Positions 24,201 through 36,410 of a stretch of 64,000 bases of DNA are shown piece by piece (the stretch's first letter is position 1; every line of letters starts with the position of its first letter). The stretch comes from Antrodiella citrinella. Taxonomy: Eukaryota; Basidiomycota; Agaricomycetes; Polyporales; Steccherinaceae. The DNA is taken from assembly GCA_004802725.1 (NCBI GenBank), contig SGPM01000016.1, positions 124,001 to 188,000 of the forward strand. The letters are read 5' to 3'. The position numbers were made by a program, and so were the translations under genes. The notes under the pieces were generated by a model. It had not been told where the DNA came from and ran no database searches. It saw only the letters and a list, made by a program, of their open reading frames with translations.

Positions 24201-24931
24201 GCTGACAGGTTTCTCAACGAAGGGTTTTTCCATGACCTTCCCGTCAATAATGATAGAATTTCCATCTTCACTCAAAGCAACCTCGGGAGTGACTTGGAAT
24301 CCACCAAGTTCAATGCCAATCTTCTGCTTCATTGAAATCCTGAGTTCGTCATCCACTTTGGGGCCGCCGTCCCTGGAGACCTCAAGGCGGTCGGGAGTGG
24401 GTACACCGAGGTGGTCCAGAACCGCTCCGACGAGCCGGCGATCCCATAGGAGAGCTTGCGGAGCCAAGTCGTTGATACAGTATGGATTCCGGAGCTTCAC
24501 ATGTGATATTGCTTTGTCCAGAGGGAAGTCCATGGAGAAGAAAGAGATGAGGACGTCGCAGCGCGGCCAGTTTTCGACATCTGGGTTCGGGGTCGTATTG
24601 TAAGCACTGTATGACAGAGTGACGATCACAACGTACCTTCGTCCAAAATGACCTTGTCTCCGAAGACCTTCACCTCTATGTTGCCCCGCGTTCGCTCAAC
24701 AATCCGGGTGAGGATCTCGCGCATGGCTTTGGACCGCGCCTTGACGTCCATCGCGCAAATACCAAGAATGATAGGGGTGCGGGGCGCATCTGTAAGTGCG
24801 GACAAGTCGGAATGAGAGCCATTAGGTGATGGTGACCCCGAGCGAGTGGTTGCCAGCGATGTGGAACGGGGAGAGAAGCTATCGCGTTCCGGAGACTTGA
24901 AGAAGTTGGAGATACGGGAGTTTCGCTGCAT
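21234..24931 (-). CDS. Diphosphoinositol pentakisphosphate kinase, Vip1/Asp1 (PPIP5K) family
   Basis: Exons, 5' to 3': 24931-24637, 24580-24138, 24075-23870, 23800-23631, 23537-23068, 23008-22939, 22870-22851, 22795-22403, 22338-21971, 21910-21717, then about 21660 to 21234 in three exons. The N-terminal ATP-grasp kinase (about 40-370) shows [48 protein letters not shown] and GFDMLRC. A histidine-phosphatase-like domain begins at [10 protein letters not shown] and continues through [10 protein letters not shown] and IYTSSERRV. The kinase makes 1-diphospho-inositol phosphates; the second domain can reverse this. The tail is acidic. One splice junction (21717/21660) is a base out of phase: ELDY then [11 protein letters not shown] is expected, but the only GT-AG choice adds one T. 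Confidence 0.93.
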
Positions 24932-25586
24932 TATGACTGAAACGGATAGTAACGTGGTGACTGGACTGAGTAGGTAGGGTATGGATTATAAGGACACTGC
25001 CAGACGGAAACGACGAGGCAGACCTCCAAGAGGAGCGTATGGAGGAGAGCAAAAGTGAACGTTCGAGCCTCGTCCTAAGAAATTGTTTATTGAGCCGCTC
25101 CTGGAATGATCATGATCTGCGCTCCGGCGACCTGAGTGATCGTGTGCAGTTCATAGATCGCCGGGTACCCAATCGCGACTCTTTCAGCCCACAGAAAGTT
25201 CGTAGCGATGACCATCGAGGACATGGTGGTTGGTAAAGAACCCTCTCGCGTCAAGCCCTCAGTTTATACGTCTTTTTGTTGCCTGCAGACGACCAACGTT
25301 CGTCGTTTACTGATCATGCCCTCTCCGGCCAGAGTTCCGCGATGACAAAGATTAGATTAGATCTCCGCTTACAAAGCCCGATTACAATTTTGTGCCACCA
25401 CGCAACGGGCGCCAAGAGTGAGCCATTTTCTGGACAACTGTCACAACATCTGTTGCTGCCACCTCCGCGCGACCAAATAAATACTGCGCCATCATGGGTC
25501 CCCCTCATTCTTCCTTCATTCCCCCTTGGTTTCTCCCTCATCATTTCTTCCCAGGTCATTCTTAGATCCCTTAAATTTCAGAGACC
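24932..25586. promoter_or_regulatory. Divergent promoter region between the inositol kinase and copper pump genes
   Basis: 655 nt between two divergent start codons with no coding potential I believe. AAATAAATAC at about 25476 is a weak TATA-like candidate for the copper ATPase. I found no ATCWGATAA iron site here. Confidence 0.4.
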
Positions 25587-28500
25587 ATGTCTCGTCGTCA
25601 GAGGCCGACTCTGAATGTCCTCAACTTCCCCGGTATGCAGTCCACTAGTCAGGAGACCGTCACAACTGTGGTCCTCTCCAATCTCCACTGTAGCAGGTGC
25701 GTGTGATTGCCATTCTCACCGTCGATCATGTAGCTGACATATTCGACAGCTGTGTGCGCACTATACAAGACGCATTGAGCGGTCTTGTGCCACCCCCAAA
25801 GTCGGTGGACGTGTCTATCGTTACCCAGACGGTGACCGTCCGTCATGCAATCGACATATTCCCCCAAGACATCAAGGCCGCTCTCGACGACGCCGGGTTT
25901 GACATCCTTACCACCCCCATCGAGGCCCACGCCTCGTTCGTCGGCAACGTCGTGAAGCCCATTTTCACGTCGAAGCACGAGAAGCATCTCGGGCAATGTG
26001 TCCAGTGCCAGGCTGAACAGAATGCGCCTAAACCGCGGGAGCCGTCGTCGTCGGAGGGTCCGCTCCAGTTGATTTTGTCCATCGGAGGAATGACTTGTGT
26101 CTCGTGCTCGAACACTATCACGGAGGCACTCCAGGAACTCCCCGGCGTGTCGGATGTCACGGTGAATCTACTCGGTAGTTCTGGCAGCGCTACTGTCAAA
26201 GGCGGGGAATACGTGAAGGCGGTGGTGGAAGCAATAGAAGACGCAGGCTACGAAGCCGAAGTTATTAGTACGGAACCTGTATTCGTGCCCTCGAGGTCCA
26301 ATCCGACGGCGCAGAAGGACAATGGAGAAGGTTTCCGGCTTACTCTCTCCGTGGGCGGCATGACATGCGCTTCCTGCACAAGTACTATCACCGACACTAT
26401 GCTAGCTTTTCCCGGCGTATCCGACGTTGCTGTCAACCTACTCGGTGGATCCGCGACTGCGGTCATTTTATCCGAAAAGATTACTGCTTTAGTCGTCGAC
26501 GCGATTGAGGACGTTGGATACGAACCTCACGTCATGTCTTTGGAACCACTGTCCTCCGCAAATGAGGTGGAAGCTGACGGGGTTATACCGGAGAGGAAGG
26601 TAGCACTTCGTATCGACGGAATGTATTGCCAGTGAGTACTTGGTATGTGTCCTCCTTTACTATTCTAATGAATGAACTTTATATAGACACTGCCCCGAAG
26701 CGGTCTTGGCTGCTCTCGCGCCTTTCAAGTCTCAAATGACTGTCTTGGAACCGTTCACCAATCACACGAAGCCCATCCTGCGTATTTCCTACCGACCCGA
26801 ATTGCCACTATTCACCATTCGGACCATCATCGACGCCATAGAGTCCGCGCCATCTCCTTCAGGTGACCATTTCAAAGTTGCAATTCACCACCCGCCCTCG
26901 TTAGAAGCTCGTGCACGACAAATGCAAGCCAAGGAGCAATACAGTCTGCTTATGCGCCTCATCTTTACCGTTATGGTTGCCATTCCAACCTTCATCATCG
27001 CCGTTGTCTATATGAGTCTCGTCCCATCTAGCAACCACATTCGCAAGTTCTTCATGCGCCCTATGTGGGTCGGGAATGCATCGAGGCTAGATTGGGCGAT
27101 GCTGTTCTTGGCGACCCCCGTCATGGTGTATAGTGCGGGGATGTTCCATTATCGTAGCCTGAAGGAACTTTACGCGCTGTGGCGCAAGGGTAGCCGAACG
27201 CCAGTCTGGAAACGGTTTGTTCGCTTTGGTAGCATGAACCTTCTGGTGAGTTGCGTTGTCATCTGTCTGCTTTCTTCGATCCTGATCTTTTGTCTTAGGT
27301 GTCTGCTGGTGTTTCCGTTGCTTATTTCTCGTCCATTGTGTTAGTGGGATTAGCAGCCGCAGATGAACCTTCTCCTACCGGCGAAGGCGATGAGACCACA
27401 TATTTCGACTCTGTGGTATTCTTGACAATGTTCCTGCTGGCCGGCCGATATCTGGAAGCCTACAGCAAAGGACGTACCGCGGATGCTGTCGGTGCGCTTG
27501 GGAAGCTGCGTCCCTCCACTGCCTTCCTCGTGGCAGATTCCACTACCAGGTCTAGCTCCCCTACTGCCCCTACTGTCGTCGATTCTCCAGATCTTAAAGC
27601 CGATCTCGACGTTGAGAAGGGCGAAGAGCCCGATCTTCCTCACACGGATGCGCCTCAGTCTGGTACTCGTGTTCAGACGATCCCGGCTGAAATGCTGGAA
27701 GTTGGGGACATTGTTCGTGTCCCACACGGTGCGTCGCCGCCTGCAGATGGTGTAGTCATCTCAGGAGACGGTGGAGCCTTCGACGAGAGCTCGTTGACCG
27801 GTGAATCCAGGCTTGTGAAAAAGATCATTGGCGACGAAGTTTTTGTGGCTACTGTTAACAAGGGGGCAGTTGTTGACGTCCGCGTCAAGGCTATTGGAGG
27901 TCAGACAATGTAAGTGCTTCTTTACTACTGACTCGTGCGTGTTGTATTGAATTCCATTACCTCAGGTTGGACCATGTGGTGAAGATTGTTCAAGAAGGTC
28001 AAACGCGCAGAGCACCAATCGAACGAGTCGCCGACTTACTCACAGGATACTTTGTCCCCGTCGTAACATTGCTGGCAATCACAACCTGGGTGATATGGTT
28101 GTCGTTGGGGTTGAGCGGAGCTCTCCCTAGAGACTACCTAGATATCAGTGTCGGTGGTTGGCGTGAGTATCCCCTTAGTGACTGATTTGCGAATGAAAGC
28201 TGACAGCGACTGTGTAGCGGTGTGGTCGTTGGAATTCGCCGTCGCCGTATTTGTTGTAGCGTGCCCGTGCGGTATTGGCCTCGCCGCACCAACAGCCTTA
28301 CTTGTAGGCTCCGGCCTAGCGGCCAAGTTCGGCATCCTTGTCCGAGGAGGCGGTGAAGCCTTCCAAGAGGCCGCCCAGCTGGATCTTGTCGTGTTTGACA
28401 AGACTGGCACTCTCACGGAAGGCGGCGAACCTCAAGTCACAGACTTCAAGTCGTTCATTGATCCTGCGGAAGCCGAGGACAATGAACGTTTGACGGAGGA

Positions 28501-29775
28501 AGTCCTGCTCGGGGTCGCAGCTGAGCTCGAGGCTTCAAGCTCTCATCCTTTGGGTATCGCTATCACGCAATATTGTGAGAAGAACAACGCGATTTCACAG
28601 CAAAGCGCGTCGGTCGAAGAAGTCGCAGGACGCGGAATTCTAGCGTCCTTCGAGGCCTTGCAGCTAACAGCTGTAATCGGGAACGAGGCATGGGTGGTGC
28701 ATCATGGCTGCACCATTGACGGTAGAGTCGTGTCCACCCTCGATTGTTGGAAGCAAGAGGGGAAGAGTGTCGTCTTATTGGCAACTCGCGATGCCCGATC
28801 AGACACGTCCGCCCAGTTTGTTATTAGAATCGCGTTTGCTGTCTCGGATGCACTCAGGCCCGAAGCGCAGGGGGTTGTCCGAGGACTGCAGGATCAAGGC
28901 ATTCATACGTGGATGATCTCTGGGGATAACGAGGTGACCGCTAAGGCTGTTGCTCGGATGGTCGGTATTCCAGAAACCAACGTGATAGCAGGTGTGCTCC
29001 CGCATGAGAAAGTAAGTAACCTTTTTCGTCTCGATCAGTCAGGGTGCTAAGTGGCGTTGTGGCGTATAGGCAGAGAAGATCCAATGGTTGCAGCAAGTGG
29101 GGATGAAGAAGGCATCCTTGGGGTGGTGGCGGCGGTTGACGGGCACGAGGCAGTTGAACGAGCGGTGTATAGTCGCTATGGTTGGTGACGGTATAAACGA
29201 CGCTCCGGTAAGCAGCCTATATTGACAACGCAAACGGATCGCTGACGGTCGATACTTTAGGCGCTTACCGCTGCAGACGTGGGCATTGCTATCGGATCCG
29301 GAAGTAAGTCCACATTCCGTGTCGTATTGATATCCCATTGATCCCTGTTTTTCAGGCGATGTTGCTATTTCAAGCGCGTCATTCATTCTAGTCTCCTCCA
29401 ACTTGAAGAGTCTGTTGACGCTTGTTGACCTTTCCCGGACGGTATTCAATCGTGTCAAATTTAACTTCGTAAGTTCAAGATTAGCTGTCTTATCGTTCTA
29501 ACTGACCTCATTCCCATAGCTTTGGGCCTTGATTTACAACGTCATCGCGGTCCCGATCGCAGCTGGAGTCGTCTACCCTGCTGGACATGCTCGTCTTGCG
29601 CCTGTCTGGGCTTCCTTGTCGATGGCGCTCTCGTGAGTAGCTTTGTCCTAGGTCAAGTTTGACTACCATCGTTGACTGACACATCTTTTGTCTTTGTAGC
29701 TCGGTGTCGGTGGTGTGCAGTTCACTCTTCCTGAAACTGTACAAAGAACCGCGCCTACATTCAGGATCAGACTAG
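25587..29775 (+). CDS. Copper-transporting P-type ATPase, Ccc2/ATP7 family (P1B-1)
   Basis: Eleven exons: 25587-25696, 25750-26631, 26687-27245, 27299-27909, 27966-28162, 28218-29011, 29070-29207, 29261-29303, 29356-29468, 29520-29632, 29700-29775; 1,211 aa. The N-terminus has four heavy-metal-binding repeats: LHCSSC (its second Cys after the first intron), GMTCVSC, GMTCASC and GMYCQHC. Core motifs: DESSLTGES, the membrane ion site ACPCGIGLAAPTA, phosphorylation site DKTGTLT, SSHPLG, MISGDN and VGDGINDAP. An extra segment (KKASLGWWRRLTG) precedes the GDGIND motif. In fungi this pump moves Cu(I) into the late Golgi to load multicopper oxidases such as the Fet3-type ferroxidase, linking it in function to the ferric reductases at 10-18 kb. 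Confidence 0.96.
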
Positions 29776-30267
29776 CTTCTCAGTTTGTTAACGTTCTAAC
29801 GAAGTCTATGTAGAAATGAAGAGTATGATTCTATGAAATGATGATAGTCGCATCTCAATCAATGGCGAGACTCGCAGAGCGTACGACGGTGTGAAGCGCC
29901 TGATGCGGGGGATCCATCGAAACGCTCCACCTGCTCGAAGTAGAGAAAATACTTGGAAATGTTGCACACCCAGTACTTAGTTGACTATTGAAAATGACCG
30001 GTGACCAATACCATGCAAAGTGCACTGCGGTAAGTTCGAACGCAGGTGCGGCAGCTCTATGGGAGAGCGCCTAAGATAATGACCACGTGGCCTGACCTGA
30101 CGCGTCGACGCGTTTTGGAGGCGCGCTCAGGTTTGTTTCTTGTCTCCTCCGATTCGCCTCGCCACATTCACATTCTCTCTGTTCATTCTTTGTATTTGTT
30201 ATCTTGCAGTGCTTTCAAATTAAAGCGCAACGCGCTCACGACTTATATCTCCAATTTTGATACTGTC
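29776..30267. promoter_or_regulatory. Intergenic region upstream of gamma-tubulin complex gene, with paired MluI cell-cycle boxes
   Basis: A perfect 14-bp palindrome ACGCGTCGACGCGT at 30100-30113 contains two ACGCGT boxes about 155-168 nt before the start codon at 30268. ACGCGT is the binding core of the fungal G1/S factor MBF. A second palindrome, CCACGTGG (30083-30090), lies just upstream. No gene is seen in this interval. Confidence 0.45.
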
Positions 30268-33200
30268 ATGGCTACGTTGGAAGCATTGATATCTTCGCTC
30301 GTACCGCAAGCCAGGCATAATACTGCTCTGAACGAGGAGCTGCAAGCTCACGCGAGTGACATCCTGAACAGGTGAATTAACCCCCCCTTTAACCTATATC
30401 TGCGGGAACATGACGCGTCATAGATGCTTATTTGTTGTCTCATAGCCATATTGGACAAGTCTCAGAGTCAGATGTAGGCCATATAGCGGATTCTATCAAG
30501 CGACACCGTCAGTCCGTTGTCTATCCCAATGAATTATGATGAGAGCCATTGGAATATAGTACTACACACATCTCCAAACGGTGTCCCTGCACTACGTTTC
30601 GCGAACCTATTGTCAAGATTACTTGAACAGGTACAGTGCGTTCGATGCTGCTCTTTTTATCGTAACTCATTTCTGCAAAGCCAGTCTTATCAAGAAAACA
30701 CGCCTCCCTGCAATTTTTGTACTCACTTGCTGGGTCTTCAAATTCGACGACGGCTCGCAATGGTCTTCCCTCTCTTGTTCCCCCGCCAGCTTCACAGCTA
30801 TCATCCGTCCCGTCAACTCCTGCTGAGCCTGTCGCTCCTTCTTTGCTACCTAAGGGGAAATCTAAAGCTGATATTCTGCGCGAATACCGGAACAAGACTG
30901 GTCAGCCCCAGTCTAGAGGAGGATCAACCAAACCAATACTGATGTTTGTTCAGGCCGTCCTCTCCTTCCAGAACATCTAATCCTGAGGGACACATTGTAT
31001 CTGCTGCAAGGCATCTCCGGAAAATACGTTAGCTTTTCTCCTGCCAATGACTCCGACTATGTCAACCAGCTTGTCTTTCGCGACGATCCGGTGAGTCAAC
31101 ATCTGAAATCAATCTGAAGCTGATGATAACACGTTGTCGAAGAAATACTCGATATCATCGCCATGTAGAACTCTGATACATCGCCTTGCAGAGGTCGGAC
31201 ATCTGTATATGCGGGTGAACACCTTCATCCGTGAACGGGAAGGCAAGACAGGCGTGGGGATGATTGAGCAAAGCCTTTGCCATCATCTCCAGACTCAGCT
31301 CACCGAGTACTACCGTTTGATCGCAGTACTAGAGTCCCAAATGGCAGGACGTCAAGGCACAGATGATACAGATAAACCGGACGTCAGACAAAACGAGTCA
31401 GGGCTCACTCTGAAAAGGTTGGATGTGTGGATACAGGAATGGAGACTGCGGATGCGCATGATGAGCGTATGTGTGGAAGGATCTCGAGGTAGCCGTTACA
31501 CCAATACCTTGTACCAAACTCTCCGCTGATCATTCCGTTCGGTACTATGTAGATGCACAAGGCGGAGCGTTGGTAAACCTGATTCGCAGTTATGCGGATA
31601 ACGGTGATCCTTTCGTGCGCAAATTCACTGATCAACTGCTGGAAGAAGTTCGTGCTCGTCTCTCTTCTCGTCAATTTCGATCTGATAATGATTGTCATAA
31701 GGTGTCTAGACCATTCTTCGCGATACTGCACAAATGGCTCTTCTCTGGTGAACTCAATGATCCTTTTTGCGAATTCTTTGTCGCTGTGAATCCGGAGCTG
31801 GCACATATACAGTATTTACCCCAAGCGTCACCCAGTGGTCAGTTGTCAGGGGATGGGGGTTTTGCTGGATTGGTCGGCGATTCAGAAGATATGTCAACCG
31901 AGCGCGATGGAGGTCTCAAATTGTGGGAAGAGAAATACCGATTCCAGAAGGACATGCTGCCTTTGTTTGTTGGCGAGGCCTTTGGCCGCAAGGTATGGAT
32001 ACTTTCTCCCTCCGACGTCCATCCTCACGCCTATTCCTGCAGATATTCTCGACTGGGAAGAGTCTGAATTTCGTTCGCTACAACTGTCAGGATAGCGATT
32101 GGGTGGTCACCAGGGAAAAGCTGAATGACACCGGCGGTAGTAAGTGATGCATGCCAGATCCCCCAATTTCCTCACATCATACGTTCTCGGACAGACCTCA
32201 AGTACAGTGATATCGCTGGACTGGAGCGTTCGATTGATGCCGCATATTCAATTGCTAGTCGCCGGCTTTTTGACATCTTCTTCGAAAAGCATGGCCTCCT
32301 CGATCACCTCCTGGCACTCAAGAATTACCTACTTCTCGGTCATGGCGACTTCATTGACCAGCTGATGGACACATTGTCGTATGTGACCGGTTTTTCTTCG
32401 ACCTTACAGTCATCTGACTGTCCATGATCCGTAGCCCTAGTTTGGCTCGACCAGCTAACACACTTTACCGTCATAATCTCACCGCGACTTTGGAAGCAGC
32501 GATTCGATCATCTAGTGCTCAGAATGATCCGCCCGATGTACTTCGACGCATCGACGCCCGTATGTTGGAATACTCGCAAGGGGAGATTGGCTGGGACGTC
32601 TTCACGCTGGAATACAAGGTCGACGCACCTGTTGATACTGTGTTGGATCCCGAGGCGATGGTGAAGTACCTGAAGCTATTCAACCATCTCTGGAAGATTA
32701 AGCGGATTGAAAGCACTTTGAGCCAGGGGTGGATGAGGATTGCCGGCGGTGCTAGGACCTTCTTGCGAGTCCCAGGTAAAGAAGCATAGTTACTGTTTTG
32801 GTCGGTGTTTGGACTCACCGCGCTATGCGTCATACAGAGCTCAACTTCGAATGGCATCAAGTCCGGATTGTCATGGCTGAAATGATCCATTTCATCCGTC
32901 AGATGGAGGCGTATTGTCAGCTGGAAGTGATTGAATGCTCCTGGAAGGTTCTTCTTGAATTTGTGCAGAAGAAGGAAGGGGATCTAGACGCGCTGATACA
33001 AGCGCATCGGCAATTCCTGGATCGTATGGTCAAGAAAGTGCTCCTCCTGAGCACCAAATCCGGCAGAGAGGAGAATATACTCAACCAGGTCAAGGAAGTT
33101 TTCTCGATCATCCTGCAGTTCAGAGAAGCTACGGCAAGTGTCCCACTGTTTCAGTGACGTATACAGATTGCTGATATTCCGTAGGACGATTTCTATAACT

Positions 33201-33523
33201 ACTCCTTATCAGAGTCTGCACGCAGGGACGCCGAGCGAGATGAAGCTCGAGTAAGTCCGAACCACTACTTGTGGTGGCTCCTGCTGATTGTGTGATAGGG
33301 TGTTTTCACGGGGCTACAACGTGGTCCGCAGCATCCTCCAGGATACTTGCCAGATATACTCGGCCGGATTCGCGACTACGGCTCTGCTTTCTCAGAGAAG
33401 GCACAAGGCATTGTGTATTCATTGCAAAGCCATGCAGACCTTGATTGTCGGTTCCTAGGTATCAGACTGTCGTTCTCTGATTTCTACAAGTCTAGGAAAG
33501 ACCCAGCCCATACGAAGTCATGA
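30268..33523 (+). CDS. Gamma-tubulin complex component 3 (GCP3/Spc98-like)
   Basis: Starts MATLEALISSLVPQ at 30268 (exon 30268-30371, next exon from 30446) and ends ...AHTKS at 33523, with many short exons. GRIP1 region: LPEHLILRDTLYLLQGISGKYV and RLAEVGHLYMRVN. Central: KWLFSGELNDP and IFSTGKSLNFVRYNCQDSDWV, the latter typical of GCP3. GRIP2/C-terminal gamma-tubulin-binding part: LLDHLLALKNYLLLGHGDF, RPANTLYRHNLT, GWDVFTLEYKVDAPV, FEWHQVRIVMAEMIHFI and VIECSWKVL. With GCP2 it builds the small gamma-tubulin complex that nucleates microtubules at the spindle pole body. The paired MluI boxes upstream suggest G1/S expression. Only some splice sites were fixed exactly. I see no frame break. Confidence 0.93.
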
Positions 33524-33744
33524 AACTTGTTAGCCCACTACTATTCAGCCTCCGGGTATACGTCGTTGGTTCCTAACTCTACCTGGATTGCGATATGTGA
33601 ACATCAAGTATTTTGTCAACCAATGTAGGTATATAGTTCCAGGTATCATTAAATAACGTAAGGCTGGGATTATATGCTATGTACTCCGAGTCCGTGTAAT
33701 ATACGCGTTCCGCGCAATCCGTTGGGTGTCTAGCAATCCACTGA

Positions 33745-36410
33745 TCACAAACGTGCCGAGGTGCTCGAAAGGCCACTGCATCTCCGGTCCCATTCCTTCT
33801 TTGCAAGAACACGGAGAGGTTCTTTCCTGATTTTGTGTGAAGCTGTCAGTTCTAACACCGCGGATCAGCTCAATGGGCAATGGTAGAGTCACAATTCTTA
33901 CCGAACGGCTCGTTGACCACGACGACCATGACAGGAACCGCATAGTGAGGTAAACTAGCGGTGAAGAGTATAATAAGAAGGTAGTCGGCTGAGGGAGCGA
34001 GTGGATGCTTACGTTTTCCGCACCATGTCAACGATTTCCTGCTCTTTCACCTGACCCCGGAATGCAGACTTCGGAGAAATTACAGCAGCCACAAGCTCTC
34101 CAAGTCGAGGATCTGGTACACCTACAGCAGCGACTTCATTTATCCGATCGTCTGCGCAAATGGCATTCTCCACACTGATCGAGTCCTGTATCGAAGGTGC
34201 ATGAGAGATGCGATAACGTTGTCCGAGGGATTGTACTCACAATTTTTTCTCCACCCCGATTAATGAGATCCTTGACTAGAGTAATCGATAATCAGAACAG
34301 TCGAGGCAACCTGAAACTAGAGGACGCCCACTTCTGTCTCGGATGTAGAGGAAGCCATCCTTATCCAGCAAGCCCAAATCTCCGGTCTTCAACCAACCGT
34401 CGTGAGTCAGCGCTCTAGCAGTCGCTTCTGGAGTACAGTGAGTAGCCGCCGGACGCCATTATGAAGGCATAGCTTACCGGGATCTCTCCAGTAGCACTTC
34501 ATGACATTTGGACCGCGCCTGAGTAACAACTGTGCGTCAGTTGAGATCACCACCCCAAGAAGAGCAGTGACATACAGCCATATTTCTCCCTCTCGTCCAT
34601 TGGAAACCACCTTATTATTACGAACAATCAAGATGTCATTGACGAGCGAAGGCAAACCCCTAAACTCAATCATTAATTCGACGGCAAGTAGCGATAAGAA
34701 GGTGACGGACGTGCTCAAGGGCCTTGCCTCGTAGTCTGCGCCTGTGATGCTGACGGAGATGCTGTTCGCCTCTGTGAGGCCGTATGTCTGACTCCTGTGG
34801 CAGCAAGGGTTAATCTCCGGCTTCATTTCCATGACTAACACGTACATGTTTGCGGTTGGCCAGCACTCTCTTGCCTTCTGTGGCAATCGGTCATGAGCAG
34901 GAGATCCCCCAAAAATCAGGCTTTCAAATGGATGGCCCGCCAGTGGACTATTCAGAAGGTCGGCGACGATAGCAGGCACGCTGCAACCCTGACGTAAGTC
35001 AACAGCCTAATGATGAATGGATAGAGAGCGCACGAACCCTCCGGCGGTCCGAACGTTCTCTTCTCGAGTTAGGCTATCCGTAGATTCCAGCGATTAGCCC
35101 TGATATGTATTCGATTGCGGCGTAGAAGAGAAGAAGGTACCTCACAGCTGCCGCGCTGTTCATAAGCGACCGTAAGTGTAGGAGAAACATGTGTCGGCTT
35201 ACCTTTCGAGATATCCCATTTACGCATGAGAACAATTCTCATTCCCATAGATGTCGCCAACATCTAACGCCAGGAGGTGAGCGGCTAGCGCTATGAGGGG
35301 ATGTATACGCAGCAGCACTTACAGTCAGGCTTGTGGTGCCAGCAACATGGAAGAAGGGTACAGATATAAGCACAGACTTCTGCAACCCAACCGTCTCCGT
35401 TGGCAGGTTACCTCCATCACGTAGGATGGCACGCGACGCCCCGAGTTTGGCCTGTGGACTGGTCAGCAGAGCCTAACAATACACCCTTAGTAGACCCACA
35501 TTCAGGATATTCGTCAAAAATTGCCGCTGAGTACTTAGCACGCCTTTAGGCAAGCCAGTGCTACGGTGTACTGAGATGTTAGAATCATCGCATGGAAAAG
35601 ACATGTAATGAATGTCCGTACGTTCCAGACGTGAAAAAGATTGTCGCATCGTCTTCGGGGCTGATTGCCACGGTGTCGGCCTGAGGTGGGTACAATAAGT
35701 CATGCGGACTCTCCGGGAGGCGCATAACTTCCGACCACAACTGCAATCCTTGCCACTCAGAACGCAGTTTTGAGGTGCCCCAGACTAGAAAGCCCGCCAC
35801 ACCGCCCTTGCGTAGTTGCGGTATCGCTGGTAGAACAATGCCCGCCCTCTCAGCGTCGAGGACAATTATACGGCTGTCCGAACGCTGTAGACAATACGCC
35901 AGCGGCTCCAATGGCAGCCATCTGGGAAATAAACCATGTTACCAGAGTCTTTTCAATTCTTGAGCAAAGCGGAAAGCATACGCGTTGACCATCACCGACA
36001 CTGCACCGATTAGATGACAAGCCCAAAATGCGACCAGGTATTCAGGCAGATTCCGAGAGCAGATGGCCACTCTCTCCCCCTTGCGAACGCCATAAACTTG
36101 TTGAAAGACGTAAGCTGCGTGATGCGAGCGATCCCAAACGTCGCCGTAGCTCAACCTCTGGTCCTCGTAGACAACGTAGGTCTTTTCTCTGTGTAGTACC
36201 CCAAAAGACTGCCAGAAATCCCGGATGGAGGTGAAGAGGTTCTTATATACCCTTTGCACCTGTCCGCCGACTACACGAGTTTCAATCTCGTAGGGCATAC
36301 CAGGAGCTGTCAGTATGGCGTCGCCTGCAATGAACAGCTTGAGACAAAACAAAACAAACAATTAAGGAATAATACGCACATTCAGCGAATGTACGTTTGG
36401 GCGTCCACAT
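33745..36410 (-). CDS. AMP-dependent acyl-CoA synthetase/ligase-like enzyme (paralogue A)
   Basis: Begins MWTPKRTFAEC, with a phase-1 intron after the C codon's first base, as in paralogue B. Adenylation motifs in order: RKGERVAICSRNLPEY, TIFFTSG with STGLPKGV (A3), SVPFFHVAG, SQTYGLTEANS (A5), GREGEIWLY, GDLGLLDKDGFLYIRDR (A7-A8) and VKDLINRGGEKI. The last exon is best read from an acceptor at about 33857 giving ASHKIRKEPLRVLAKKEWDRR. Here the usual PSGK motif (A10) is reduced to SHK; the catalytic-position lysine is kept but the proline and glycine are lost. The family activates a carboxylic acid as acyl-AMP and passes it to CoA; the substrate cannot be read from sequence. It is the left member of a tandem pair. 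Confidence 0.88.

Noticed and set aside
29070..29207. Insertion in the copper ATPase before GDGIND as a missed intron
   Set aside because: No usable GT-AG pair with agreeing phase was seen, and the exon is open throughout, so it is kept as coding.
30047..30080. tRNA-like D-arm (GCTC...GAGCGC) upstream of GCP3
   Set aside because: The anticodon stem does not pair and no TTCRA T-loop follows at the right distance, so there is no complete cloverleaf.
33579..33850. Alternative C-terminus of acyl ligase A from acceptor at about 33,830, extending to 33,579
   Set aside because: It gives non-conserved sequence. The acceptor at about 33,857 gives KEPLRVLAKKEWDRR, which aligns with paralogue B.
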